Assembly (NCBI GenBank): GCA_002360635.1 | Contig: DEQW01000008.1 | Span: 1-39,061 of the forward strand | Source: Flavobacteriaceae bacterium UBA3356 | GTDB taxonomy: Bacteria; Bacteroidota; Bacteroidia; Flavobacteriales; Flavobacteriaceae | Direction: 5' to 3' | Length of the DNA: 39,061 bases | In this document: piece after piece, positions 18,347 to 26,107 of the stretch | How positions within the stretch are numbered: position 1 is the stretch's first letter | How the letters are laid out: the number at the start of each line of letters is the position of its first letter | Notes under the pieces: model-generated | The model's input: only the letters and a program-made list of their open reading frames with translations | What the model was told of the DNA's origin: nothing | Database searches by the model: none | Position numbers and translations under genes: made by a program

Positions 18347-18790
18347 ATGATTAGAGAATATTCATATAAGGATAAACCAAAAGTACTAGAGCTTTTACAA
18401 TTAAACATTCCTGAATTTTTTGACGCTTCTGAAGAAAAAGATTTAGATCATTACCTCGAGCACGAAATAGAAGACTATTTTGTAGTTGAAGAAGATAATA
18501 GAATAATTGGCTCTGGTGGAATTAATTACCGTACTACAGAAAAAATTGCCAGAATTTCGTGGGATATAATTAGTCCAAATTCACAAGGAAAAGGAATAGG
18601 TAAGAAGTTACTACAACATCGCATTAATCACTTAAAAGGGAATCAAAAAGTAGAGTTAATTGAAGTGAGAACGAGCCAACCTGTGTATCAGTTCTACGAA
18701 AAAATGGGCTTTACATTAGAAAATATTGAAAAGAATTTCTGGGCACAGGGTTTTGATTTATATCAAATGAAATTAAAGAATCAAGACTGA
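18347..18790 (+). CDS. GNAT family N-acetyltransferase
   Basis: A 147-residue acetyltransferase. Motif A with the acetyl-CoA pyrophosphate loop SQGKGIGKKLLQHR lies near 83-96, and the last strands (VELIEVRTSQPVYQFYEKMGF) match the GNAT C-terminal half with the YxFYEKxGF pattern. The substrate cannot be read from the sequence. It starts 15 bp after recQ and may share its transcript. It converges on the HsdR-N gene with a 10-bp gap. Confidence 0.85.
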   Translation: MIREYSYKDKPKVLELLQLNIPEFFDASEEKDLDHYLEHEIEDYFVVEEDNRIIGSGGINYRTTEKIARISWDIISPNSQGKGIGKKLLQHRINHLKGNQKVELIEVRTSQPVYQFYEKMGFTLENIEKNFWAQGFDLYQMKLKNQD

Positions 18791-18800
18791 TTCCAATGTC

Positions 18801-19241
18801 TTACTTAAAAGGAAGATCCCTTAAAAAAATATACTTTTCATTTTTATAATCCATTTGGCAATAATAATGTTCTAATCCATTTGTGACCATTAAATACGTA
18901 GCGTTAGCGACCAAGTTGTATCGTGCAATTTGATCAAAAGTTTGTTGTGTTATAGGAATAGAAGGCGCTTTACACTCTACAATTAAAAAAATGCTTCCGT
19001 CTCGATTATAGACTACCACATCATACCGTTTTATCGTATCCTTAACCTTAAGTTGTTTTTCAACATTAATTAATGATTTCGAATACTTTTTTTCTGAAAT
19101 CAAAAACTGAACTACATGTTGCCGAACCCATTCTTCAGGAGTTAAGATTATAAATTTTTTCCTAATTTCGTCAAAGATCAATGTTTTGTTTTCGCTACTT
19201 TTGAAACGAAATGAATACTTCGGAAAATTTAGTTGCTGCAT
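18801..19241 (-). CDS. Solo HsdR N-terminal (HSDR_N) domain protein
   Basis: A 146-residue protein equal to the nuclease domain of type I restriction subunits, without helicase parts. It shows the PD-(D/E)xK pattern: Asp74 (YDVVVY), Glu89-x-Lys91 (VECKAP) and a QxxxY motif at 104-108 (QIARY), so the nuclease site looks intact. The N-terminus includes an EEWVRQHVVQFL helix (36-47), usual for this solo family in flavobacteria. No hsdM, hsdS or other restriction gene is near, so a restriction role is unlikely; it may act in DNA processing. It is divergent from holA with a 98-bp gap. Confidence 0.85.
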   Translation of the reverse strand: MQQLNFPKYSFRFKSSENKTLIFDEIRKKFIILTPEEWVRQHVVQFLISEKKYSKSLINVEKQLKVKDTIKRYDVVVYNRDGSIFLIVECKAPSIPITQQTFDQIARYNLVANATYLMVTNGLEHYYCQMDYKNEKYIFLRDLPFK

Positions 19242-19339
19242 ACAACAAAGTAACGGTTTCCTTTAGTAGGTTCAAAATTTGTCCGAAACGTTTTTTATTA
19301 TAAACCTCAGTCTCATATCTAAAAACATCACACCTAACT

Positions 19340-20344
19340 ATGCCCTTAGATAAAGCTAAAACCATTATTAACGATATTAAAAGTGGAAATATTAAGCCCA
19401 TTTACTTTTTAATGGGAGAAGAGCCCTATTATATTGATGGTATTGCAAACTTTATTGAAGACAAAATTCTTTCAGAAGAGGAAAAAGGCTTTAATCAAAT
19501 GGTATTATACGGTCGTGATGTTACCATAGACGAGATTGTGAGTAATGCCAAGCGCTATCCCATGATGGCTGAAAGGCAAGTGGTGATCGTAAAAGAAGCG
19601 CAAGACCTTTCTCGAACTATAGAAAATTTGGTGGATTATGTAAAAGATCCACAGCCTACTACAGTTTTGGTATTCTGTTATAAATACAAAAAACTAGATG
19701 CTCGAAAAAAGTTGGCCAAAGAGATTAAGAAAACCGGTGTTCTTTTTGAAAGCAAAAAATTATATGAAAACCAAGTGCCCGATTGGATAAAGAGAGTACT
19801 GGCGGGCAAGGGTTACACGATTACGCCCAAAGCAGCCCAAATGCTAACTGAATTTTTAGGTAACGATCTAAGTAAGGTAAATAACGAACTTCAAAAATTA
19901 CAACTAATAATACAACCTGGAGAGCAAATTACTCCGCAATTGATAGAAAAAAACATAGGGATAAGTAAAGATTTCAACAACTTTGAGCTTCAAAATGCAA
20001 TAGGGGCAAGGGATATTAAAAAAGCCTATTCCATAGTTCAGTATTTTGGGCAAAACCCTAAAAATAACCCAATGGTAATGACGGTAGCGTTATTGTATTC
20101 ATTCTTTTCAAAACTGTTGAAATACCACGCTTTAAACGATAAAAACCAAGCTGCAAGAGCACTGGGCGTAAGTCCTTATTTCATTAAAGATTACCAGCTT
20201 GCCGCACGAAATTACCCAATGAAAAAAGTGAGTGCTATCATCAGTAGTATTCGTGAGGTCGATATGAAAAGCAAAGGAGTAGGTGCTGCCAATATTGAAC
20301 AAGGTGACTTACTGAAAGAAATGTTGGTCAAAATATTCAATTAA
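19340..20344 (+). CDS. holA: DNA polymerase III, delta subunit
   Basis: Clamp-loader subunit that opens the beta sliding clamp. The 334 residues match HolA: the N-terminal AAA+-like domain begins IKPIYFLMGEEPYYID (about 18-33), with the degenerate nucleotide site usual for delta; domain II (NDLSKVNNELQKLQL, about 168-182) and the C-terminal collar helices (RALGVSPYFIKDYQLAARNY) follow. The ATG at 19340 fits the family. The gene stands alone, divergent from the HsdR-N gene and convergent with doxX. Confidence 0.93.
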   Translation: MPLDKAKTIINDIKSGNIKPIYFLMGEEPYYIDGIANFIEDKILSEEEKGFNQMVLYGRDVTIDEIVSNAKRYPMMAERQVVIVKEAQDLSRTIENLVDYVKDPQPTTVLVFCYKYKKLDARKKLAKEIKKTGVLFESKKLYENQVPDWIKRVLAGKGYTITPKAAQMLTEFLGNDLSKVNNELQKLQLIIQPGEQITPQLIEKNIGISKDFNNFELQNAIGARDIKKAYSIVQYFGQNPKNNPMVMTVALLYSFFSKLLKYHALNDKNQAARALGVSPYFIKDYQLAARNYPMKKVSAIISSIREVDMKSKGVGAANIEQGDLLKEMLVKIFN

Positions 20345-20361
20345 ACACTTTTTTTTAAGTA

Positions 20362-20733
20362 TTATTTTCTGACCAATGAAAACCGTCCCGACCCCAACAA
20401 TGCAATTACTATAAAACCAAAAAGGTATAGCAAAGCCAACTCTTTTCTGGCAAGGGGATCACTTCCATGTACTAAAAAAGCAGCGATTGCCATTGTGATA
20501 ATAGTTGGTATTGCGGCGATTCGTGTCTTAATTCCTAAAATAATCAGCAATGGACAAATAGCTTCACCAATCACTGCTAAAACTAAAGTAGCGGTTGGTC
20601 CTAAGCCAATAGGGTCACCAAATTCTAAATCACCTTGGATGAGGTTTAATAATTTTGGGATACCGTGTGTGAGCATCATCCCCGAAAAAGTTAAGCGTAA
20701 AAACAAAAGGGCAAAATGGTAAGCAGCGTTCAT
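20362..20733 (-). CDS. DoxX family membrane protein
   Basis: A 123-residue inner membrane protein with four predicted helices and the DoxX/DoxD-like N-terminus (LLFLRLTFSGMMLTHGIPKL) and central segment (VLAVIGEAICPLLIILGIKTR). Members are linked to thiol or redox stress and quinone-related membrane systems, but the activity is not settled. It lies convergent with holA and divergent from menA. Confidence 0.88.
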   Translation of the reverse strand: MNAAYHFALLFLRLTFSGMMLTHGIPKLLNLIQGDLEFGDPIGLGPTATLVLAVIGEAICPLLIILGIKTRIAAIPTIITMAIAAFLVHGSDPLARKELALLYLFGFIVIALLGSGRFSLVRK

Positions 20734-20797
20734 GTTTTTTTTTAATTGTTAGTTAATTGTTAGTAGAAATTAAAAATACAAAAACAAATTTTAACTG

Positions 20798-20805
20798 TAT
20801 TTTTG
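20798..20805 (+). promoter_or_regulatory. Possible -7 box for menA
   Basis: TATTTTTG fits TAnnTTTG, the Bacteroidota sigma-A -7 element, 22 bases before the menA ATG. No good -33 TTTG is visible at 19-21 bp, so confidence is low. Confidence 0.3.
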
Positions 20806-20827
20806 TGCTGCTTAAATTTTTGATTGC

Positions 20828-21730
20828 ATGACGAAATTACGTGCCTGGGTTTCTGCAGCCCGACTTAGAACACTACCATTATCTATTTCAGGGATTCTTA
20901 CAGCGAGTGCTGTGGCTATTTCCGAAGAAAATTTCAACCTTACTATTTGTATTCTCGCAATTATAACAACATTGGGGTTTCAAATACTTTCTAATTTTGC
21001 AAACGATTATGGCGATGGGGTAAAAGGGACTGATAATGCCGATAGAGTAGGGCCTGCAAGAGCAATGCAAAGTGGTTTGCTAAATGCGAAAGAACTTAAA
21101 ATAGGTATGATTATCACAGCAGCATTAACGCTTTTAATTGCTACGATGTTAATTTTTAGTGCTTTTGGTAACGAAAACTTTTTACTCTCTTTTATATTTT
21201 TCAACCTGGGTATTGCTGCTATTATAGCGGCTGTTACGTATACGGTTGGTAAAAAAGCATATGGCTACAGAGCAATGGGCGACTTGTTTGTATTTCTCTT
21301 TTTCGGTTTATTAGGCGTAATGGGTTGTTACTTTTTATACAGCAAAAGCCTTGGAGATTTAGTGTTTATGCCGGCACTAGTAATAGGAATGTTAAGTGCG
21401 GCCGTTCTAAACCTAAACAATATGCGAGATCGCCTGTCTGATGCCAAAGTGAATAAAAAAACATTAGCTGTAGTTTTAGGCGGCGTAAAGAGTAAGCACT
21501 ACCATGCTTCTTTAATAATGGTAGGTTTTCTTATTGCATTGCTTTACTTTTTACTAAAGGCAGAAACGGTAATGGAATTTATTCCGTTAGTGGCTTTTAT
21601 ACCGCTGTTTTTAAATGTAATTAAGGTATATAAAAACGATTCGCCAGCACTGTTAGACCCAGAACTGAAAAAAGTTGCCTTAAGCACGTTCTTATTCGCT
21701 ATACTTTTTTTTATTACAGTAAGCTTATAG
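20828..21730 (+). CDS. menA: 1,4-dihydroxy-2-naphthoate polyprenyltransferase
   Basis: Membrane prenyltransferase that joins 1,4-dihydroxy-2-naphthoate to a polyprenyl chain, giving demethylmenaquinone. The 300 residues have the UbiA fold with about eight or nine helices, a first Asp-rich motif NDYGDGVKGTDNADRVGP (about 59-76) and a second one, MRDRLSDAKVNKKTL (about 199-213). The N-terminus (WVSAARLRTLPLSISG) is typical of MenA. It opens the menaquinone cluster that includes menC and menE downstream. Confidence 0.93.
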   Translation: MTKLRAWVSAARLRTLPLSISGILTASAVAISEENFNLTICILAIITTLGFQILSNFANDYGDGVKGTDNADRVGPARAMQSGLLNAKELKIGMIITAALTLLIATMLIFSAFGNENFLLSFIFFNLGIAAIIAAVTYTVGKKAYGYRAMGDLFVFLFFGLLGVMGCYFLYSKSLGDLVFMPALVIGMLSAAVLNLNNMRDRLSDAKVNKKTLAVVLGGVKSKHYHASLIMVGFLIALLYFLLKAETVMEFIPLVAFIPLFLNVIKVYKNDSPALLDPELKKVALSTFLFAILFFITVSL

Positions 21731-21799
21731 CCTTTTTTTGAATAACTTTAACGGTTTTCTTTACTATGCTTAGTATATTTAAAGAAAAAACCAACACCC

Positions 21800-22480
21800 A
21801 TGAAAATTACATTCTACGGTCAAAACAGTCTTGCCATTGAAGTTGGCGGAAAACATTTAATTATAGATCCTTTTATAACAGGAAATGACCTTTCAAAAGA
21901 TAAAGTTGATATCAACGATCTAAAAGCTGATTACATTTTACTGACACACGCACATCAAGATCATATTCTGGATGCGGAAGCTATTGCAAAAAATACAGGT
22001 GCGACTATCGTTAGTAATTTTGAAATTGCCAATCATTACGAAGAAAAAGGCTTTGACGTTCATCCCATGAATCACGGCGGAGGTTGGCAGTTCGATTTTG
22101 GTTATGTAAAATATGTAAATGCAATTCATACCAGTTCATTCCCAGATGGTAGCTATGGCGGACAACCCGGCGGATTTGTAATTGAAGGCGAACATAAAAA
22201 CATTTACATTGCAGGCGATACAGCGCTGACTATGGACATGAAACTCATCCCAATGCAAACCAAGTTGAATCTTGCTATTTTACCCATTGGCGATAACTTC
22301 ACGATGAGTGTAGACGATGCAATTATCGCGTGCGATTTTATAGAATGTGACAAAGTATTGGGCGTACATTATGATACGTTTGGCTATATAGAAATTGATC
22401 ACGAAGAAGCCAAAAAGAAATTTTACGATGCAGATAAAGATTTGATGTTGTTAGACATTGGCGAATCGATAGAATTATAG
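21800..22480 (+). CDS. UPF0173-type metal-dependent hydrolase
   Basis: A 226-residue metallo-beta-lactamase-fold hydrolase. It carries the metal motif HAHQDH at 50-55 (HxHxDH), a glycine-rich stretch after a HTSSFPDGSYGG segment, and GDTALTMD near 135-142. The length and sequence match the UPF0173 family, whose substrate is unknown. In flavobacteria it sits inside menaquinone clusters, as here between menA and menC, but no step has been assigned to it. Confidence 0.88.
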   Translation: MKITFYGQNSLAIEVGGKHLIIDPFITGNDLSKDKVDINDLKADYILLTHAHQDHILDAEAIAKNTGATIVSNFEIANHYEEKGFDVHPMNHGGGWQFDFGYVKYVNAIHTSSFPDGSYGGQPGGFVIEGEHKNIYIAGDTALTMDMKLIPMQTKLNLAILPIGDNFTMSVDDAIIACDFIECDKVLGVHYDTFGYIEIDHEEAKKKFYDADKDLMLLDIGESIEL

Positions 22481-22522
22481 ATTTCTAGTATTTTGGATAG
22501 TTTGATTTTAAGATAAATAAAT

Positions 22523-22872
22523 ATGCATCGATTTAAACAATTAGAGGTCTGGAAAAAAAGTAGAGCTTTTGTAAACACATATATTAAATAACGATGTCAT
22601 TTCCAGAGTCTGAAAATTTTGGCTTAGTAAATCAATTGCGAAGGGCGAGTGTATCAGTTCCGTCCAATATAGCCGAAGGAGCTTCAAGAAAATCAAACAA
22701 AGATTTTGCTAGGTTTTTAGAAATTGCGATTGGTTCTTGCTATGAAATGGAAACACAAATAATACTATCAAATGACTTGGGTTTTATAGATGAAAAAACA
22801 TGTAAACTAGTATTAGAAGATTTAGAAACAATTATTAAAATGACTTCAAAGTTCAAATCGACCTTAAAATAA
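22523..22872 (+). pseudogene. Frameshifted four-helix-bundle protein (23S rRNA IVP family)
   Basis: The first 22 codons from the ATG at 22523 read MHRFKQLEVWKKSRAFVNTY, then IK and a TAA at 22589. In another frame the rest of the same family resumes: from 22594 MSFPESENFGLVNQLRRASV, SVPSNIAEGASRKS and so on to 22872. The two pieces join at exactly the point where intact members read through (KSRxxVxxIYKxTxSFP), so a net one-base loss (or two-base gain) has split one gene. The downstream ATG could still make a 92-residue protein lacking most of helix 1. The family is also encoded in intervening sequences of 23S rRNA and elsewhere as a free-standing gene, and its function is unknown. Confidence 0.8.
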
Positions 22873-22910
22873 TCTAACAATCTAATAATCCAATATACTA
22901 ATAAGCTATC

Positions 22911-23954
22911 TTGAAAGCACATTATAAAAAACACATCCTCAATTTTAAACGTCCCAGCGGAACTTCCCGGGGCGTTTTGCGTACTAAAGAAACCTGGTTT
23001 TTAATTCTTGAAGAAAAAGGAAAATGGGGGGTAGGCGAATGCGGAATTCTACGAAGCTTAAGTATTGACGACCGCCCTGACTATGAAGAAAAGCTGAGGT
23101 GGGTTTGTAATAATATTGAAAAAGGAAAGGACTATTTGTATGCTAATTTAACCGAATTTCCATCCATTCAAATAGGCGTAGAGACTGCTTTTAAATCACT
23201 TCAGGCAGATGATCCTTTTCAAATTTTCCCTTCTGAATTTTCAAAAGGTTCTAAAGCTATTCCAATAAATGGACTTATCTGGATGGGCGATAAAAATTTT
23301 ATGAAAGAGCAAATTTCAGAAAAACTGAAAGAAGGGTTTCAATGTATAAAAATGAAAATTGGCGCAATCGATTTCGATACCGAAATTGAACTCTTGAAAA
23401 GCATCAGACAAGAATTTTCTGCTTCCGAAATAGAGTTACGTGTAGATGCCAATGGAGCTTTTGCACCAGCTGAAGCATTGGAAAAACTAAAAATCCTATC
23501 AGAATTAAACTTACATTCTATTGAGCAGCCCATTAAACAAGGACAATGGCAGGAAATGGCGCGATTATGTGAAGAAACACCGCTTCCTATTGCGTTGGAT
23601 GAAGAGTTAATAGGCGTATTTTCTTCCGAAGAAAAAAAGAAGCTGTTACAAACCATACAACCACAATACATTATTTTAAAACCAAGTTTAATTGGTGGCT
23701 TTCAAGGCAGTGACACTTGGATTGATTTGGCCGAACAAATGGGGGCAGATTGGTGGATAACATCAGCTTTAGAAAGCAATGTGGGTTTAAACGCTATTTC
23801 GCAATATACTTTTACAAAAAAAGTTACCTTGCCACAAGGTTTAGGAACAGGTAGTTTATACACCAATAATATAGATTCACCCCTAAAAGTATGTAACGGA
23901 AGCATACAATATGATACTAACGAACAGTGGGACCTGTCCTTACTAAACGAATAA
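22911..23954 (+). CDS. menC: o-Succinylbenzoate synthase, TTG start
   Basis: Enolase-superfamily dehydratase that turns SHCHC into o-succinylbenzoate in menaquinone synthesis. The 347 residues hold the full catalytic set: Lys147/Lys149 in IKMKIG, metal ligands Asp179 (RVDANG), Glu205 (SIEQP) and Asp230 (ALDEE), and Lys257 (ILKPS). The start is TTG at 22911; the resulting N-terminus (MKAHYKKHILNFKRPSGTSR) fits the family and there is no ATG in frame before the conserved region. It is followed after 18 bp by the CPBP gene and then menE. Confidence 0.93.
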   Translation: MKAHYKKHILNFKRPSGTSRGVLRTKETWFLILEEKGKWGVGECGILRSLSIDDRPDYEEKLRWVCNNIEKGKDYLYANLTEFPSIQIGVETAFKSLQADDPFQIFPSEFSKGSKAIPINGLIWMGDKNFMKEQISEKLKEGFQCIKMKIGAIDFDTEIELLKSIRQEFSASEIELRVDANGAFAPAEALEKLKILSELNLHSIEQPIKQGQWQEMARLCEETPLPIALDEELIGVFSSEEKKKLLQTIQPQYIILKPSLIGGFQGSDTWIDLAEQMGADWWITSALESNVGLNAISQYTFTKKVTLPQGLGTGSLYTNNIDSPLKVCNGSIQYDTNEQWDLSLLNE

Positions 23955-23972
23955 AAATAAAACGGAAATTTA

Positions 23973-24929
23973 ATGTTTATAAAGCAAGCTTTTAACTACT
24001 TACACGATTCTTGGCGCTATGTGGTTGGCGCTATTGTAATTTTTTTAGTCTCTCAATTAGGAGCAATTCCTTTTGCTTTAATTGCCACGTTCAAATTAAT
24101 GCAAGAAGGGGGAGATATTACTTCCTTAGACGATCCGGCTACTTTAATGACGGTTTTAGACTCTAATTTGACACTGTTTTTAATGCTTTTAAGTTTTGTA
24201 TTTGGATTAATTGCTGTAGTGGTGGTAGTAAAATATCTTCATAAACAGCCTTTAGTTGCTGCAACAACAAGCAGAAAGAAAGTAGATTGGGGGCGTATTT
24301 GGTTTTCATTTTTATTAATAGCTATCACAACAATTGTTTTAACGGTAATTGATTATTACGGAAACCCCGATGATTACGTGGTTCAATTTGAAGCTGTACC
24401 GTTTATAATTTTAGCGGTTATTGCAATTCTTATGATTCCCTTGCAAACCAGTTTTGAGGAATACCTATTTCGTGGGTATTTAATGCAAGGTATCGGTGTG
24501 ATGGCAAAGAACAGATGGTTGCCATTGATTATTACATCAGTAGTTTTCGGCGGACTTCACTTTTTTAATCCAGAGGTTGATAAATTAGGTAATACTATTA
24601 TGATTTATTACATTGGTACTGGTTTCTTTTTAGGAATTATAACTTTAATGGACGAAGGAATGGAACTCGCCCTTGGTTTTCACGCCGGTAATAACTTAAT
24701 TGCAGCATTATTGGTAACAGCAGATTGGACAGTGTTTCAGACCAATTCTATTTTAAAAGATATTTCAAACCCTACGGCAGGATTTGATATTTTAGTTCCT
24801 GTCTTGGTTATGTACCCGGTTTTTATAGGTATCATGGCTTGGAAATACAAATGGACCAATTGGAGCGAAAAGCTCTTCGGAAAAGTAACGCCACCCATAA
24901 AACCTTCCGAAGAAATTATAGAATCTTAG
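23973..24929 (+). CDS. CPBP family intramembrane metalloprotease
   Basis: A 318-residue membrane protein with about seven hydrophobic helices. It has the CPBP (CAAX protease/bacteriocin-processing) motifs: EEYLFRGYLMQG (motif 1, about 165-176), GGLHFFNPE with the motif 2 His (about 194-202), and FHAGNN (motif 3, about 236-241), so the active site seems complete. The substrate is unknown. It lies between menC and menE with gaps of 18 and 9 bp and is probably cotranscribed; a link to menaquinone itself is not evident. Confidence 0.9.
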   Translation: MFIKQAFNYLHDSWRYVVGAIVIFLVSQLGAIPFALIATFKLMQEGGDITSLDDPATLMTVLDSNLTLFLMLLSFVFGLIAVVVVVKYLHKQPLVAATTSRKKVDWGRIWFSFLLIAITTIVLTVIDYYGNPDDYVVQFEAVPFIILAVIAILMIPLQTSFEEYLFRGYLMQGIGVMAKNRWLPLIITSVVFGGLHFFNPEVDKLGNTIMIYYIGTGFFLGIITLMDEGMELALGFHAGNNLIAALLVTADWTVFQTNSILKDISNPTAGFDILVPVLVMYPVFIGIMAWKYKWTNWSEKLFGKVTPPIKPSEEIIES

Positions 24930-24938
24930 TTTAAACTT

Positions 24939-26006
24939 ATGGAACTCCCTTTTCATTCGGCATTTACCTTCAATGGTCTTCAATATGAGACAAAGGAGGA
25001 GTTATTCGCCTTTGCAAAAAGTTTACAGAATGAGGGGGACGAATATGAAATCCATATAGGCGATTTTATAATAGCTTGGTTAGATGATACCGACTTTGTA
25101 AAAGTAAAAACCTCAGGTTCTACCGGAAAACCAAAAAAGATCCAATTATCAAAAAAGGCAATGGTCAATAGCGCAAAAGCAACGGCTGCCTATTTTAAGT
25201 TAGGGGAAGGTACTTCGGCATTATTATGTCTACCAGCTAATTATATTGCCGGTAAAATGATGCTGGTACGAGCGATGGTGATGGGTTGGAATTTGCACGT
25301 AGTGGCTCCAGAAAAAGATGCATTAACACAGTATGATAATGATTATGATTTTGTGGCGATGGTTCCGTATCAAGTGCATTATTCATTAAAAGATTTAAAT
25401 AAAGTAAAAAAAATAATCATTGGTGGCGGACCTGTCTCAAAAGAACTGGAAGAGGCTTTACAGTCAGTTTCCACCGAAGCTTTTGGTACGTATGGAATGA
25501 CCGAAACTATTACACACGTGGCGGTACGACGAATTAATGGTCCTGCACGTAGTGAAACATTTTCGGCATTGCCTAATGTGAAATTTTCCCAAGACGAGCG
25601 AGATTGTTTGGTTATTTCGGCACCGGATATTTCCGAAGAAAAAGTGATTACCAATGATGTGGTAGCGTTACAATCGCCAACTTCGTTTGTTTGGATGGGG
25701 CGCTACGACAATGTAATTAACAGCGGTGGCGTTAAAATATTTCCTGAAAAAGTAGAAGAAAAACTTTCCGAAAAAATAATGGAACCTTTTATCGTTGCTT
25801 CGGAAAAGCATAATGAATTGGGCGAACGTGTCATTTTAGTTATTGAAACAAAATCTGATTCTATTCCTGATTACTCCAAAGCTTTTGAAACACTTTCAAA
25901 ATATGAACGTCCCAAAAAAGTAATTAGCTTATCAAAATTTCCCTACACCGAAACCGGAAAAATCAAGCGGGCTGCATTGTTAGAGATTCTTCAGAAGTAT
26001 AAATAA
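24939..26006 (+). CDS. menE: o-Succinylbenzoate--CoA ligase
   Basis: AMP-forming ligase that activates o-succinylbenzoate with CoA. At 355 residues it is shorter than typical MenE (about 450) because the N-terminal subdomain is reduced, as in other flavobacteria. Motifs seen: phosphate loop TSGSTGKPKK (about 59-68), GTYGMTET (about 183-190), GRYDNVINSGGVKIFPEKVE (about 251-270) and the C-terminal catalytic Lys in TETGKIKR. It comes 9 bp after the CPBP gene and is the last gene of the men cluster. Confidence 0.9.
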   Translation: MELPFHSAFTFNGLQYETKEELFAFAKSLQNEGDEYEIHIGDFIIAWLDDTDFVKVKTSGSTGKPKKIQLSKKAMVNSAKATAAYFKLGEGTSALLCLPANYIAGKMMLVRAMVMGWNLHVVAPEKDALTQYDNDYDFVAMVPYQVHYSLKDLNKVKKIIIGGGPVSKELEEALQSVSTEAFGTYGMTETITHVAVRRINGPARSETFSALPNVKFSQDERDCLVISAPDISEEKVITNDVVALQSPTSFVWMGRYDNVINSGGVKIFPEKVEEKLSEKIMEPFIVASEKHNELGERVILVIETKSDSIPDYSKAFETLSKYERPKKVISLSKFPYTETGKIKRAALLEILQKYK

Positions 26007-26107
26007 TTTTTTTCATTTCATTTCAAAATAACCGTGTTTCAAACTTTGGTTTCATTTTTGATAGTTTACTATTAAAATTGACGAATCACTCTTAAAACCA
26101 GAACCCT

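Noticed and set aside
18801..19241. Remnant of a type I restriction-modification system
   Set aside because: The protein is a complete solo HsdR-N protein with its own start and an intact site; no other restriction genes or fragments are near.
22873..22910. Short tandem words (AATCTAACAATCTAATAATC) before menC
   Set aside because: Low-complexity AT-rich words over a few tens of bases; no spacer structure as in CRISPR and no clear regulatory pattern.
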